Positions 1 through 10,885 of a stretch of 64,000 nt of DNA are shown here, one piece after another. Position numbers and translations under genes: made by a program. The stretch spans positions 248,001 through 312,000 of the forward strand of contig JANRJQ010000004.1 of NCBI GenBank assembly GCA_033763895.1, written 5' to 3'. Every line of letters starts with the position of its first letter. Position 1 is the stretch's first letter. Below the pieces are notes generated by a model. The model made no database searches, had not been told where the DNA came from, and saw nothing but the letters and a program-made list of their open reading frames with translations. The stretch comes from Chloroherpetonaceae bacterium. Lineage in GTDB: Bacteria; Bacteroidota; Chlorobiia; Chlorobiales; Thermochlorobacteraceae.

Positions 1-2
1 AT

Positions 3-1178
3 GATTTTGGGAAGCTCTTACTTGTCGCACAAGGCTGTGTAATGGCAAGAATTTGCGAAACCAATACCTGCCCAACGGGAATCGCAACACACGACCCGAA
101 ATTCAAAGCCAAGTATAAAGGAAGTGCGGAGCATGTTGTTTCTCTCTTGGAAATTATTGCAGAGGATGTTCGTCGTCACCTGTCACTTTTGGGACTGAAA
201 ACTTTGAAGTCGGCGATTGGCAGAACAGATTTGCTCATCTTAAACCCTAAAGCCAAGTCGCTAATTGAATCACGAAATCTTGATCTAAGTTTTTTTCTAA
301 AAAAGGGTCTTGAGGTTTTTCACCGAGAACAGAGTTTGTATTTAGAAGGGGTCAATCCATTAAATCAATCTGTGTTGAACGATTGCGCTTCATCGATTCC
401 CAATGAATCAAACATTTCAGCATCTTATTCAATTTTGCCTACCGATAGAGCAATTCCCGCCACCCTAAGCGGTGAGATCGGAAAGTATGTCAGTTCAAAG
501 CGTTTAGCAAAAGGTTTTGCCGACGAATCAGTATCATTTGGCGGTAACATTTCACTCTCATTTACTGGAAGCGCGGGTCAAGGATTTGGGGTTTTTATGC
601 CTCAGGGGCTTACCATTCGATTAGCCGGAGAAGCCAATGATTCCGTATGTAAAGGAATGTCGGGCGGGAAATGTGTCATTGTTCCTCATCCGAAAGCCTC
701 GTTTACAGCAGAGGAAAATGTCATTATCGGAAATTGTGCGCTTTATGGGGCAACCGGCGGAACGCTCTATGTGCACGGACATGCAGGAGACCGATTTGCC
801 GTTAGAAACAGCGGTGCGACTGCCGTTGTAGAGGGGGTAGGCCTTCATGCCTGCGAATACATGACCAACGGTAGAATTGTAATTTTAGGTGAAGCTTCGG
901 GGAATATCGGCGCGGGTATGACCGGTGGAGAATTGTTCCTCTTTCGAAACTTCCAGCAATTCATCAATTATGACTATTTGCAAAACACCCCATTTGACGA
1001 TGCCGATGAATCTCGTTTGATTTCATTACTTACCGATTATCTCACCGAGACCGGTAGTACAACCGCTAAACAAATCTTAGCAGACTGGCAGAAATCGAAA
1101 TCGCTTTTTACCAAATATTTGCCAATCGCTTTTGCAAAAAAGAAATTGGAAGAAACTGAAATAATAAAGTTGAATTAA
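3..1178 (+). CDS. gltB: glutamate synthase large subunit, C-terminal part (5' end outside window)
   Basis: The reading frame is open from the first bases of the window, so this is the 3' portion (about 391 codons) of a longer gene; the ATG at 42 is an internal methionine. The first residues carry the [3Fe-4S] ligand pattern Cys-x5-Cys-x4-Cys (CVMARICETNTC), followed by PTGIAT, as in ferredoxin/NADPH glutamate synthases. The remaining residues form the GXGXG beta-helix domain, with runs such as GNCALYGATGGTLYVHG and GNIGAGMTGGELF. The enzyme makes glutamate from glutamine and 2-oxoglutarate in the cytoplasm. The amidotransferase and most of the FMN domain lie upstream and cannot be judged. No small subunit (gltD) follows; the next gene is on the other strand. 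Family call is secure. Confidence 0.95.
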   Translation, partial: DFGKLLLVAQGCVMARICETNTCPTGIATHDPKFKAKYKGSAEHVVSLLEIIAEDVRRHLSLLGLKTLKSAIGRTDLLILNPKAKSLIESRNLDLSFFLKKGLEVFHREQSLYLEGVNPLNQSVLNDCASSIPNESNISASYSILPTDRAIPATLSGEIGKYVSSKRLAKGFADESVSFGGNISLSFTGSAGQGFGVFMPQGLTIRLAGEANDSVCKGMSGGKCVIVPHPKASFTAEENVIIGNCALYGATGGTLYVHGHAGDRFAVRNSGATAVVEGVGLHACEYMTNGRIVILGEASGNIGAGMTGGELFLFRNFQQFINYDYLQNTPFDDADESRLISLLTDYLTETGSTTAKQILADWQKSKSLFTKYLPIAFAKKKLEETEIIKLN

Positions 1179-1257
1179 ATCTATTGGTTAAAAAGGGTTC
1201 ATCGCACTTCCACTCAACCAAAGTGTTTGAAATATTTTTTTCCAGATGCAATCTCTT

Positions 1258-1737
1258 TCAGCTTGCTAAGGCTAAGACTCTTCGACCGGATGCTAAGGAG
1301 CGATAGGATAACTGTTGCGCTGGTTCATTTTTGCTTAATGAGTGAAACGCTTCTCCTCGAACCTTAAAACCCCAAGCATCGGCAGCGGTTCGAATGAGCG
1401 CTTCTTCATTGCGGTGAATTTCCCCGTCAATTTTTGCGACCCCAAGCAAGTCATTGATAATAATTTTGAGTTTACCTCGAGATAAAATGGTGGACAGTCT
1501 TGTAATGATTCGAACGATTTCTTGTCCAAGTGTGCCTTCTTCATCGCACTTATCCGTAGCGCGTTTAGCAAAATGAAGCAAATCATCCATTTCATGATCA
1601 ATGTATCCATCGCTCCATACATTCAGAACCAAGCGGATTGCTTCTTTTTCAGCATTGTTTAGTTTACCATCGGCGTGGGCTGCCAATGTCATGTATAGAA
1701 AGGCTAAATCTTCGATAAATTCGCGTGAATATTGCAT
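1258..1737 (-). CDS. TerB-like helical protein
   Basis: This 159-residue all-helical protein has two copies of the acidic TerB/DjlA-type motif: AAHADGKLNNAEKEAI near residue 20 and AKIDGEIHRNEEALI near residue 105. Each places Asp-Gly before a Glu-rich helix. There is no signal peptide or membrane segment, so it is probably cytoplasmic. TerB-like domains are linked to tellurite and stress phenotypes and may bind metal, but their biochemical role is poorly defined, so no specific function is assigned. It is transcribed alone, convergent with gltB and divergent from the sensor kinase at 1899. The ATG at 1737 gives a start directly before the first helix. Confidence 0.7.
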   Translation of the reverse strand: MQYSREFIEDLAFLYMTLAAHADGKLNNAEKEAIRLVLNVWSDGYIDHEMDDLLHFAKRATDKCDEEGTLGQEIVRIITRLSTILSRGKLKIIINDLLGVAKIDGEIHRNEEALIRTAADAWGFKVRGEAFHSLSKNEPAQQLSYRSLASGRRVLALAS

Positions 1738-1898
1738 ATAAGATTAAAGTGTTTTGTTAGAGATTTGCCGGAATGGCATACTAAGAAATCATTAAAGAAC
1801 GACGGTGATGCTGAAAATGCTTCCAGAAGAGCCATTGATTGCTTATACTTTGTAAGTAAAAACTTCGCCTTTGCTCAGTCCATTACATCAATGCCTTT

Positions 1899-4800
1899 AT
1901 GACGCCTTTTCAGAGAACTCATTATCCTAACGGTAAATTGGCGGTTTGGGTTTCTGCACTTTTCGAAGTTGTGGTCTGTATCATCATTTTTGCTCTATTA
2001 AGTGTGACCGAGAGCAATGCGATTGAAGTAAAACGCAAGATTACTCAGTATTCGCACCGTTTTTGGACTTTGGACGATGGGTTGCCTCACAATACCATTC
2101 GTTCAATTCTTCAAACCCGCGAAGGCTTTTTGTGGCTGGCAACCTTTGAAGGGCTGGTACGGTTTGATGGGACAAATTTCACCTATTATGACCGAAAAAA
2201 CACCCCTGCTATAAAAAATAACGGAATCATTTCACTTGCAGAATCCGGCGATGGAAGCTTATGGATTGGCACCAATGGCGGTGGATTAGTTCGATATAAG
2301 AATGGTGAATTTATTTCTTACACTGCGCTTCAAGGGCTGACTTCGAATTACATTTATGCATTATGTTCAACGAAAGAGGGTGACTTATGGGTAGGAACCA
2401 ACGGCTCTGGCGTTATGGTTTTATCTCCCCAACAAGATTCCTTGGTGGTTAAACATCGATTCAACGAACTTAACGGATTGCTTAGCCCCTACATTTCCTC
2501 AATCATACAATCAAAAAATGGAAATATTTGGGTTAGCACTTCGGGAGGGGGCATTCATTCCTTTAATTCCTCCTCAGGGAATTTCACTCCAATTCCTTCT
2601 ACCAATAATGCCTACAATCCATTCGTAAACACAATTACCGAAGCGACAACAGGCGAACTCTGGCTTGGGACTGAAAATGGCGTTTACCTTTATCATCCTC
2701 AAAAGGGTTTTCAAAAAAGGCTTGGGATTGAAGATGGGCTGCTCGATTTATCCATTCGTTTGGTTTATGAAGATCAGGATTCAACGCTTTGGATTGGCTC
2801 TTATGGCGGCGCCTTAAGCCGGTTTAGAAATGGGAAGATTGATTCTTTTTTAACCGATGATGGATTGACAAGTAAATCAGTTCTCTCCGCTTTAGAAGAC
2901 CGCGAAGGGAATCTTTGGATTGGAACCAATGGCGGGCTTAATCAATTTTCAACCGGCAAATTTCAAGCAATCACAAGAAAAGAAGGACTTGCCGATAATT
3001 ATGCACGCTGCGTTCTTCAAACCAAAGATGGAGCAATGTGGATTGGCAGCGAAAGCGGTCTGACACGAATTCAAGGCGATGACTACAGGGTTTTCACCAA
3101 AAAAGATGGATTAAAAAGTGACTATGTTTTTTCCTTATTTGAACAAGAGGACGGCACTCTCTGGGCAGGAACAAATGGCGGAATTGCTATACTCAGAAAC
3201 GATAAGATATCAACCCTGACAACAGAAGACGGGCTTTCACACTCACGAGTCAATGCAATTCTCGAAGATCGGGAGGGTCGCTTTTGGATTGGAACCAATT
3301 CAGGATTGAACCTTTATAATAACAGCCAATTTTTATTGCTTGGCAAATCATTTGGTTTGGATAATGCGTTTGTTTGTGCGCTTTTTGAAGATTCTTACGG
3401 TAGAATTTGGATTGGCTCATCGCTTGGGCTTCACCAGTTTGAAAAAGGTGAACTCAAATCAATCGTCCCTAACAATGGGCTTTCTACCAACACGGTATTT
3501 TGTTTTTTTGAAGATGAAGAAAAAAATGTTTGGGTTGGAACTTCGAATGGCTTATGGAAATTCACCGATGGAGCGAGAGTAGCCGCATTGACAATGCAGG
3601 ATGGGCTTCCGGAAGGGAACATCTTTAGAATCTTGAATGATGATCTCGGATACTATTGGCTTTCAAACGGAAAAGGGATTTATAGAGTCGCTGTAAAAGA
3701 TCTCAATGAATACATCGCAAAAAGATTGAGTTCGATACCGATGTCATTTTTCAATCGGTCAGATGGGATGAAAAGCTCACAATGCAATGGGGTTTCACAA
3801 CCGGCCGGTTGGCGTACACAAAATGGACAGCTGTGGTTTCCAACGACAATGGGCGTTTCTTATGTCAACCCTTTGAATCTTAAAATCAATCACCTTCCTC
3901 CTCCTCTGATGATCAACAACTTGGTCATTAATTACGATGCCATTCAACTTCCAGCGGAACGCCTATCAAAACTTAGCCTAACGCCGGGTAAAGAGCGATT
4001 TGAGTTTCATTATAGTGCCCTAAGTTTTCTAGCCCCCGAAAAAGTTCGGTTTAAGTATCGACTCGAAAATTTTGATTCTGATTGGATTGATGCGGGCACA
4101 AGGCGAGTGGCCTATTACACGAATCTTCCTCCCGGCGACTATCGATTCATTGTCATTGCTTGTAATAACGATGGAATTTGGAATGATTCAGGCGCCTATT
4201 TTGAATTTTCTCTTGAACCCTATTTCTATCAAACAAAATGGTTCTTACTCTTTTCAGTTGTTGGGTTAATTCTATCTGGTATCGCTGTGAATGGTTTTAG
4301 GGTTTCAAGGTTAAAGAAACGTGAAGCCTTTCTTGAAAAAACGGTTCAAGAAAGAACTTTAGAATTGAAATTAGAACAAGAGAAAACACTGTTAACCCTC
4401 AAAGAACTTGAAATCTCGCAACGAGAAACAGAGCAGCAACGAAAGATTGCCGAAGAAGCGAATCAAATGAAATCGGAACTTCTTGAAATCGCTGCCGGAG
4501 ATTTACGCGACCCTTTGAATTCCATTCAGCAGTTTTCGGATTTGCTTTTGGAGGATAAAGTCCAACCTCAAATGAAGTCACAATTTCTTAAACTCATACG
4601 TGACTCTGCATACCGAATGTCCACAATTATTACGGACATCTTGAATGCCAACGCAGTGGAGACCGGTTCATTGAAAATCAATTTTAGACCGATTGGGTTA
4701 AAGAAGCTTGTTGAACTCACCGCATTGAAGTATCAAATGGAATTGTCGTCTAATAGTCAAATACTTGATATTGATGCCCGAACTGAAGGTGTTGTTAAAG

Positions 4801-5156
4801 GCGATGAAGACCGTTTGAAAGAGATCATTCAAAATCTTCTGAGCAATGCAATGAAATTTTCGCCTCCCAATACGCTGATCCGAATAATTTTATATGAAGA
4901 AAACAACAAGATTCGAATGGAATTTCACGATGAAGGGCAAGGACTAACACAGGAGGATCTTGAACGGCTATTTTTGAAATTTCAAAAACTGAGCCCAAAA
5001 CCTGCAGATGGCGGGCGTTCGGTGGGAATCGGCCTATCAATTGTCAAACGATTGGTTGAGATGCAAAACGGCAAGATTACCGCTCAAAGCAAAGGGAAAA
5101 ATCGTGGCAGTTCATTTATCGTTGAATTCCCAAAATATCTTAATTCCCCAGCCTGA
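1899..5156 (+). CDS. propeller-type sensor histidine kinase homologue lacking the phosphoacceptor His
   Basis: This is a 1085-residue membrane sensor. After an N-terminal hydrophobic segment (about residues 14-41) come about 14 Reg_prop repeats of the form LWIGTNGG, probably making two periplasmic beta-propellers. A Y_Y_Y domain (about 700-770), a transmembrane helix (about 781-802) and a coiled coil follow. The C-terminus has a HisKA-like helix and a HATPase domain with N box (NLLSNAMKFSP), G1 (DEGQG) and G2 (GIGLSIVK) intact. The H box reads AAGDLRDPLN, so glycine 867 occupies the place of the phosphorylated histidine; the GGA codon is at 4497-4499. Unlike Bacteroides hybrid two-component proteins it has no receiver or AraC domain, and no response regulator gene is adjacent. 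It could be a pseudokinase acting in a heterodimer or as an allosteric sensor. Confidence 0.88.
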   Translation: MTPFQRTHYPNGKLAVWVSALFEVVVCIIIFALLSVTESNAIEVKRKITQYSHRFWTLDDGLPHNTIRSILQTREGFLWLATFEGLVRFDGTNFTYYDRKNTPAIKNNGIISLAESGDGSLWIGTNGGGLVRYKNGEFISYTALQGLTSNYIYALCSTKEGDLWVGTNGSGVMVLSPQQDSLVVKHRFNELNGLLSPYISSIIQSKNGNIWVSTSGGGIHSFNSSSGNFTPIPSTNNAYNPFVNTITEATTGELWLGTENGVYLYHPQKGFQKRLGIEDGLLDLSIRLVYEDQDSTLWIGSYGGALSRFRNGKIDSFLTDDGLTSKSVLSALEDREGNLWIGTNGGLNQFSTGKFQAITRKEGLADNYARCVLQTKDGAMWIGSESGLTRIQGDDYRVFTKKDGLKSDYVFSLFEQEDGTLWAGTNGGIAILRNDKISTLTTEDGLSHSRVNAILEDREGRFWIGTNSGLNLYNNSQFLLLGKSFGLDNAFVCALFEDSYGRIWIGSSLGLHQFEKGELKSIVPNNGLSTNTVFCFFEDEEKNVWVGTSNGLWKFTDGARVAALTMQDGLPEGNIFRILNDDLGYYWLSNGKGIYRVAVKDLNEYIAKRLSSIPMSFFNRSDGMKSSQCNGVSQPAGWRTQNGQLWFPTTMGVSYVNPLNLKINHLPPPLMINNLVINYDAIQLPAERLSKLSLTPGKERFEFHYSALSFLAPEKVRFKYRLENFDSDWIDAGTRRVAYYTNLPPGDYRFIVIACNNDGIWNDSGAYFEFSLEPYFYQTKWFLLFSVVGLILSGIAVNGFRVSRLKKREAFLEKTVQERTLELKLEQEKTLLTLKELEISQRETEQQRKIAEEANQMKSELLEIAAGDLRDPLNSIQQFSDLLLEDKVQPQMKSQFLKLIRDSAYRMSTIITDILNANAVETGSLKINFRPIGLKKLVELTALKYQMELSSNSQILDIDARTEGVVKGDEDRLKEIIQNLLSNAMKFSPPNTLIRIILYEENNKIRMEFHDEGQGLTQEDLERLFLKFQKLSPKPADGGRSVGIGLSIVKRLVEMQNGKITAQSKGKNRGSSFIVEFPKYLNSPA

Positions 5157-5440
5157 TTCTTCATTTTAGTAATCTTGTCACTTCTTTGTTTTTCTCCTCA
5201 CTGAGACCGTCTTCCATTTCCAATATTTTTTATTCATTTTGTTTTGGGACATTCAATGCGAATTCTTGATTAAAGAATTGAATTTAAATTCGCCCTTTTC
5301 TTTTTCTCTTTTAGGTAAATGCTTGCTTTGTTCAAACGAAATGAATTAATTAATCTGGAATTCTTTAGGTTTAACCTGAAAGTATAATTTAATTTGACTT
5401 TAACGGCTCTTCATTCTTTCTTTCATTTAACACAAAAGTT

Positions 5441-5836
5441 ATGGGATTTATACAGGAGTTTAAGACCTTCGCGATGCGCGGAAATGTAGTTGATCTTGCC
5501 GTTGGTGTGGTGATCGGTGGCGCATTTGGAAAAATTACCAATTCGCTTGTCAATGATGTTTTGATGCCGCCACTTGGCGTTATCATTAGCGGTATGGATT
5601 TTTCTAGACTAAAGCTGCGAATTGGCGGAACGCCGGATTCGCCGGTAACCATAAATTATGGCCTATTTATTGAATCCGTTGTTGATTTCACCATTATTGC
5701 CTTCGCCATTTTTCTTGTCGTGAAGGCGATGAATTCATTACGAAAATCTGAAGATGCCGCGCCGGCGGTCCCCCCTCCATTAACGAAAGACCAAGAACTT
5801 CTTTCAGAAATCAGAGACTTGCTTCATAAAAAGTAA
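5441..5836 (+). CDS. mscL: large-conductance mechanosensitive channel MscL
   Basis: The product is 131 residues, a normal MscL length. The N-terminus [20 protein letters not shown] and the following [19 protein letters not shown] form the amphipathic helix and the pore-lining TM1, with the characteristic small-residue packing. TM2 is near residues 70-95 ([17 protein letters not shown]) and ends in a short charged cytoplasmic helix. MscL is a homopentameric inner-membrane valve that opens under membrane tension and releases solutes during hypo-osmotic shock. The 284-bp space upstream is AT-rich and holds a weak hairpin (arms 5261-5267 and 5273-5279). The next gene starts 20 bp downstream, so the two are probably co-transcribed. 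Confidence 0.97.
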   Translation: MGFIQEFKTFAMRGNVVDLAVGVVIGGAFGKITNSLVNDVLMPPLGVIISGMDFSRLKLRIGGTPDSPVTINYGLFIESVVDFTIIAFAIFLVVKAMNSLRKSEDAAPAVPPPLTKDQELLSEIRDLLHKK

Positions 5837-5856
5837 CCGACAAAACTTAAATCAAT

Positions 5857-6753
5857 ATGAAAAATAAGCGATTCACAATCTGCATATTCACCTTTATCGT
5901 ACTTTCAATTTCGCTTCAATCAATTCGTATCTGTGCACAAGAAATGCCTGCCGATACCAGTTGGAAAACCTCAGGTGATTTTGGCGTAAATCTATCTCAA
6001 ATCAGCCTCACCAATTGGGCCGGTGGAGGACAAAATTCAACGACTGTTATCGGACTTTTTAATTACAATTTTGTTTACGAAAAAGACAATGTAAAGTGGA
6101 ATAATGTGATACAATTAGGGTATGGAGAAACCAAAGTTGAAGGCCAATCTTGGCGGAAAACGGATGACCGTCTCATCTTTCTCTCTCAACTTCATCATAA
6201 GTCTGCGATTCAACAGGTTAGTTATAGTGGAAGCGTCGATTTCAGAACGCAATTCACAGTCGGAAAAGATTATTCAAATTCAAGTGAACCCGTCATCTCA
6301 AATTTTATGGCTCCCGCATATTTATTAACCAATCTTGGTTTTGAATATGCTCCATCAGATTTTTTCACGGTTACTTTTGCGCCTCTGGGTGCGAGGACAA
6401 TTTTTGTACTTGATAAAAATTTAAGTGATGTGGGTGCCTTTGGCGTGACTCCCGGCAGTTCAATATTATTTGAAGGAGGCATGAACTTAAATGCACTTTT
6501 CAAAAAGGATGTTTTTGAAAATGTTTTATTTCAATCGCGTCTCAATGTATTTGGGGCGTACACCCATCTTCAAACACTCGTTGTAATGTGGGAATCGCTA
6601 TTGGTGATGAAAGTCAATAAATTCATCAATGTTACAGCAGCACTCGATGTATTTTATGATGAGAAGGTTGTTGTTCAACGAAGCGATGGAACCGTAGGTC
6701 CTTCAACCCAATTACGTAATCTTTTTGCTCTTGGGATTCTCTATAAATTCTAA
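5857..6753 (+). CDS. DUF3078 family exported protein
   Basis: The 298-residue protein begins with a signal peptide: a KNKR basic start, a hydrophobic core to about residue 25, and cleavage likely near ICAQ-E. The mature start matches the DUF3078 pattern of Bacteroidota/Chlorobiota (SGDFGVNLSQISLTNWAGGG). The rest is rich in alternating aromatic and polar strands and ends in an aromatic residue (LGILYKF), as expected of an outer-membrane beta-barrel. Function is not established for the family. It follows mscL by 20 bp and is closed by a terminator-like hairpin at 6769-6798. Family assignment is fairly sure; the barrel topology is inferred. Confidence 0.82.
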   Translation: MKNKRFTICIFTFIVLSISLQSIRICAQEMPADTSWKTSGDFGVNLSQISLTNWAGGGQNSTTVIGLFNYNFVYEKDNVKWNNVIQLGYGETKVEGQSWRKTDDRLIFLSQLHHKSAIQQVSYSGSVDFRTQFTVGKDYSNSSEPVISNFMAPAYLLTNLGFEYAPSDFFTVTFAPLGARTIFVLDKNLSDVGAFGVTPGSSILFEGGMNLNALFKKDVFENVLFQSRLNVFGAYTHLQTLVVMWESLLVMKVNKFINVTAALDVFYDEKVVVQRSDGTVGPSTQLRNLFALGILYKF

Positions 6754-6768
6754 GTTGCTGCTAAGCCC

Positions 6769-6798
6769 AATAAAAGACGCAAATAAGCGGCTTTTATT
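6769..6798 (+). terminator. intrinsic terminator after DUF3078 gene
   Basis: A 12-bp stem with one mismatch (AATAAAAGACGC against GCGGCTTTTATT) encloses a six-base loop and runs into a T-rich stretch, 16 bp past the stop codon. It separates the mscL/DUF3078 unit from the kinase gene that starts at 6859. Confidence 0.7.
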
Positions 6799-6858
6799 AT
6801 TTGGCAGTAAACTGATTCTCTTTAAATTGATTGAGTTTTCTATCAATTTTATAGTGCT

Positions 6859-9800
6859 ATGAACGATTCAATCTTAGAGTTTTTGGCTCAGTTTCACCGA
6901 AATAATCATCTAAAAAATACTGACTTTTCCTTATTGCTTGAAGATGAAAATTTCAAGGCTTCCTTAGAATCTCTTTTACTTTTAAGCGAAGAAAGCTTAG
7001 TGTATTCAGCCCGAAATGAAAACGGGAATTGGGTTCATGAATTTCAAATTGGTACAATTCAAAAAACACTTGGATTACCCCCTAATAGTCACTCAACAAC
7101 GGAAGATTGGCATGAGATAATTCATCCCGATGATTTTCAAATCTTAGATAAAAGTGCTCAAGATTCATTCAAAGGTCAATCTGGCGAGTATGTATTAAGG
7201 TTAAAAGCACAGAACAATTTTTTTGTTGACTTTTTAGATCGACGAAAAGTTTTGTGTGATGAAACTGGAAAGCCAATTCGTCTCTTAGGAAGACTGATAC
7301 CTCTTTCCACAAAAAAACAATTTCCAGATGAAGCAAGTCGCGAAGATTACTTTCAAGTCATATTTGAAGAATCTACAGAAGCTAAGTTCATTGTTAATCT
7401 CGCTTCAAACCTGATTGAAAACTGTAATAATAGAGCAGTCGAGTTATTTGAAGTTGATAGCAAGAATGACTTGATTGGATCGCTTGGGATGCGTTTTCAA
7501 AAATATCCTTTCACGGAAAAGGAAGTTGAAGAAATTTGGTTTAATCTGAATGGCAATAAGCCTTGGGCAGGAGAGCTGGAATATATCTCTGCAAAAGGAA
7601 CTCCCTTTTACGGAGGAATCACAATTAAGAAAATATCCATTAATTCAAGAGCGTTTCTTCTGGTTCGTGTCTTTGATATTACAGCGCTCAAAAAAGCGGA
7701 AGAAAAAATCAAACAGAGTGAAGAAAAACTTTCGTGGCTATTAAATGCCCTTCCCTTTTCAATAAGTCTTTATCAAGAAAAGCAACTTCTTTTTGCTAAT
7801 CGTGCATTTGCTGAAAGCAGAGGTATCCCTTTCGATATTGAAGAAATCAGACGGATAAAATCTCTCCAACATTTACCTGAATATACTTTGATTCATGAAG
7901 ACGATCGTAATGCCTTTATGGAAAAACTCCCCTACTATCGAAAAATGATTGATGAAGGCGATTTGGTCAAGGTTGAGCGGCGAATCAGAAAGTATGAACA
8001 AAATGACTTTTTGTGGTATGAGTGTACCATTTTTAAGGGAATTTATGTTGATGGAAAGGCAATGGTTGTAGAAGTTGATATACCAATTGACGACCGGAAA
8101 AAAGCAGAAGAGCGGATTTCGAAAAGTGAATGGCAATTTCGCTCCGTATTCGATAATGCCGCAGTTGGTATTGTCTTTGCTCAAGATAATCGAATCCTTA
8201 ATGTCAACGCAGGATTTGAGGAAATAATTGGTTATTCAAAAGATGAGTTGATTCATCTTGATTGGAGGACAATCACTTTTTCTGAAGATCTTGAAAAGGA
8301 ACTTCTGCTTCTCTCCGAAATGAGAGAGGGAAAGCGAAAAAATTATACCCTCGAAAAAAGGTTCATTCATAAAAATGGCTCAATTGTTTGGACCGAAATC
8401 ACGGCATCAATGTTTTACGATGAATACGCTTCTCCACTGGGTGTTGTCGTCGCTAAAAATATTACGGCACAAAAGGAAGCTGAATCACTATTGAGAGAAA
8501 AGCAAAATCAGCTTCAATTGATATTTGATACTGTTTTTATCGGGATATGTTTAACCGATGAAACAGGAATGTTTATCGATGTTAATTCCTCATTCTGCAA
8601 AACTTATGGCTATTCCCGAGAAGAGCTTATCGGGAATCATTTTACGATACTTGTTCCTACCAAGGAACGACTTAAACTTTCGGGCATATACGAATCATTT
8701 ATAAAGGGTGATATTCATTTTGGTGGAGAATGGATGCTCCTAAGGAAAGATGGGGAATTAAGACGGATTCATGTAACCTCCGGTCTTATTGATGGTGCCA
8801 AAGGAAGAAAATATAAAGTGACGACAGTTCAAGATATCACAGACCAAAAGCAAAATGAAGAGCAACTTTTTAGTAGAAATGCCCTTATTTCATCTTTAAG
8901 TGACGGACTTCCTGATGTGATGCTTTATCAATTTAAGGTTGATCAATACGGTAAAGAAGAATTTACTTTTGTTAGTAAGGGTGTTGAAAAAATCTCGCAA
9001 ATTTCAGTTGAAGAAGCTTTAGGCTCACCCAATACTCTACATCAGCTGTTACTTCCTGAATCTCTTGATCGTGTCAATCGATTAACAAAAAAATCTCTTG
9101 AAACATTAGATGTTTTTGAAACCGTTATTGAAAAAAAACTAAGAGATGGAACTCAAAAATGGTCACTGATTCGCTCGGTGCCACGCAAACAAGAAAACGG
9201 CGACGTAATTTGGGATGGTGTTGAAATTGATATTACCAAACAACGACAGAATGAAGAGCTACTGATTCAAAGCAAGCAACTTTTGGAACAAACCGAAGAA
9301 ATCGCGCAAATAGGTAGCTGGCGTTACAACCCTAAAACCAATGACTTGGAGTGGTCATCACAGGTTTATCGCCTTTATGAAGTTCCCTTTACTGATGGAA
9401 AGCTTTCACCAAATGAGATGTTCAACTTAGTTATTGAACCAAACGATGTTGAAACAATTGTTCGTTCTTCAATTGAAATGAAAAAGTCTTTTCAACTAAG
9501 AAAGAAAATTGTCACTTCAAGAGGCAATCAAAAATGGCTGGAGGTTTTTGGCAGCCCCATATTGAACGAAAAGGGAGAATTGATTTCTTACAACGGTTAT
9601 ATCCAAGATATTACAAGAGAAAAGGCAATTGAAGAAGAAAAGGAATTGATTTATCAGCAACTTCTTCAGTCACAAAAGATGGAGTCTTTGGGGGTACTGG
9701 CCAGCGGTGTTGCACATGAATTCAATAATATTCTAATGGGAATAATGGGGAATGCAGAACTGCTCCAACGCGATAATAGTCTAGAATCAAAACAAGGTAT

Positions 9801-10809
9801 TCGTATTAAAACCATACAAGAAAACTCACTTCGTGCAGCGAATATTATTCGTCAAATGTTAGGATTTGCGCGTCAAGGCAAGAAGGAAAATATTGCAGTA
9901 AAAATCAGTGAATGCATTCGTGATGTTTCTCAAATGATTCTCCCGATGTTGGATAAGAGAATCACCCTTGAAACAGAGCTACCTTCTGAGGAACTCATTT
10001 TAGAAGGCGATAAAGGGCAAATCGAGCAAGTATTATTGAACTTGATGGTAAATGCTCGTGACGCCATTCTTGATTCGCTAAAACACACCAAACAAGCTGG
10101 AAAACTCTCTGTTTCTCTCTCCCGTGGCTCTATAAAAGAAGAGTATTGTGCGCAATTCGGTGTCTCCACGAATTCGGAATTCATTCAAATCTCGATTACC
10201 GATAATGGAATTGGCATTCCAATGGAAATTCGCGAAAAAATATTTGAACCTTTCTTTTCAACAAAAGAAGTTGGCAAAGGAACCGGCTTAGGTCTTTCAA
10301 TGGTGTATGGGATTGTTAAAAATCATAACGGTTTCATTACTCTTGAAAGCACCCCCGGTGAAGGCACAACATTTTATCTGTATTTCCCTATTGGTTCCGA
10401 AAAACGACCATCTTCTTCAACACCCTTAACCACAGAGTCCTTAGGGTTTAAGAGAAGTAACATCTTAGTTATTGATGACGAGTTGCTCATTCGAAATTAC
10501 CTTAAGGAAATACTTGAAGCGAATGGTCATCGTGTAACATTGTCTGCGAATGGGCGAAAAGCCATTGATTTGGTTGAAAATACCGGACGAGAATTTGACA
10601 TCATCCTTCTTGATAAAAATATGCCTGTTCTCAATGGCGAAAAAACTTATGAATTGCTTCATTCCATACTTCCAAATGCAAAGTTCATATTAATGACGGG
10701 TTATCTTGATAAGAACGCACCCCTTTCTTCGCTGGAGACGGAACGATTTCAAATTCTTACGAAACCCTTCAGTCTTACAGAACTTTATTCTGTAATTAAT
10801 TCCAATTGA
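6859..10809 (+). CDS. multi-PAS hybrid sensor histidine kinase with C-terminal receiver
   Basis: This 1316-residue protein has no evident membrane segment and so is probably a cytoplasmic sensor. It carries about seven PAS/PAC modules over residues 1-930, several ending in the typical DITxxKxxE linker (for example [17 protein letters not shown]). The HisKA domain has an intact H box, [13 protein letters not shown], with phosphoacceptor His953. The HATPase shows N, G1 (DNGIGI) and G2 (GTGLGLS) boxes. The C-terminal receiver (about 1200-1310) has the acidic pair in VIDDE, phospho-acceptor Asp1252 in LLDKNMP, and the conserved Lys in LTKPF. It probably performs an internal phosphorelay. The input signal is unknown and no output regulator is adjacent. 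The downstream gene at 10886 is a paralogue. Confidence 0.93.
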   Translation: MNDSILEFLAQFHRNNHLKNTDFSLLLEDENFKASLESLLLLSEESLVYSARNENGNWVHEFQIGTIQKTLGLPPNSHSTTEDWHEIIHPDDFQILDKSAQDSFKGQSGEYVLRLKAQNNFFVDFLDRRKVLCDETGKPIRLLGRLIPLSTKKQFPDEASREDYFQVIFEESTEAKFIVNLASNLIENCNNRAVELFEVDSKNDLIGSLGMRFQKYPFTEKEVEEIWFNLNGNKPWAGELEYISAKGTPFYGGITIKKISINSRAFLLVRVFDITALKKAEEKIKQSEEKLSWLLNALPFSISLYQEKQLLFANRAFAESRGIPFDIEEIRRIKSLQHLPEYTLIHEDDRNAFMEKLPYYRKMIDEGDLVKVERRIRKYEQNDFLWYECTIFKGIYVDGKAMVVEVDIPIDDRKKAEERISKSEWQFRSVFDNAAVGIVFAQDNRILNVNAGFEEIIGYSKDELIHLDWRTITFSEDLEKELLLLSEMREGKRKNYTLEKRFIHKNGSIVWTEITASMFYDEYASPLGVVVAKNITAQKEAESLLREKQNQLQLIFDTVFIGICLTDETGMFIDVNSSFCKTYGYSREELIGNHFTILVPTKERLKLSGIYESFIKGDIHFGGEWMLLRKDGELRRIHVTSGLIDGAKGRKYKVTTVQDITDQKQNEEQLFSRNALISSLSDGLPDVMLYQFKVDQYGKEEFTFVSKGVEKISQISVEEALGSPNTLHQLLLPESLDRVNRLTKKSLETLDVFETVIEKKLRDGTQKWSLIRSVPRKQENGDVIWDGVEIDITKQRQNEELLIQSKQLLEQTEEIAQIGSWRYNPKTNDLEWSSQVYRLYEVPFTDGKLSPNEMFNLVIEPNDVETIVRSSIEMKKSFQLRKKIVTSRGNQKWLEVFGSPILNEKGELISYNGYIQDITREKAIEEEKELIYQQLLQSQKMESLGVLASGVAHEFNNILMGIMGNAELLQRDNSLESKQGIRIKTIQENSLRAANIIRQMLGFARQGKKENIAVKISECIRDVSQMILPMLDKRITLETELPSEELILEGDKGQIEQVLLNLMVNARDAILDSLKHTKQAGKLSVSLSRGSIKEEYCAQFGVSTNSEFIQISITDNGIGIPMEIREKIFEPFFSTKEVGKGTGLGLSMVYGIVKNHNGFITLESTPGEGTTFYLYFPIGSEKRPSSSTPLTTESLGFKRSNILVIDDELLIRNYLKEILEANGHRVTLSANGRKAIDLVENTGREFDIILLDKNMPVLNGEKTYELLHSILPNAKFILMTGYLDKNAPLSSLETERFQILTKPFSLTELYSVINSN

Positions 10810-10885
10810 ATGCCGGCTTATTGCCCCGTTATTGATTTTTGTTTATTTGAATTGGCTTGATACCAATGAAATTTTTATCCCACTT

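Noticed and set aside
10832-10885. TTG start for the second hybrid kinase
   Set aside because: The extra 18 residues are not PAS-like and ATG 10886 gives a natural N-terminus.
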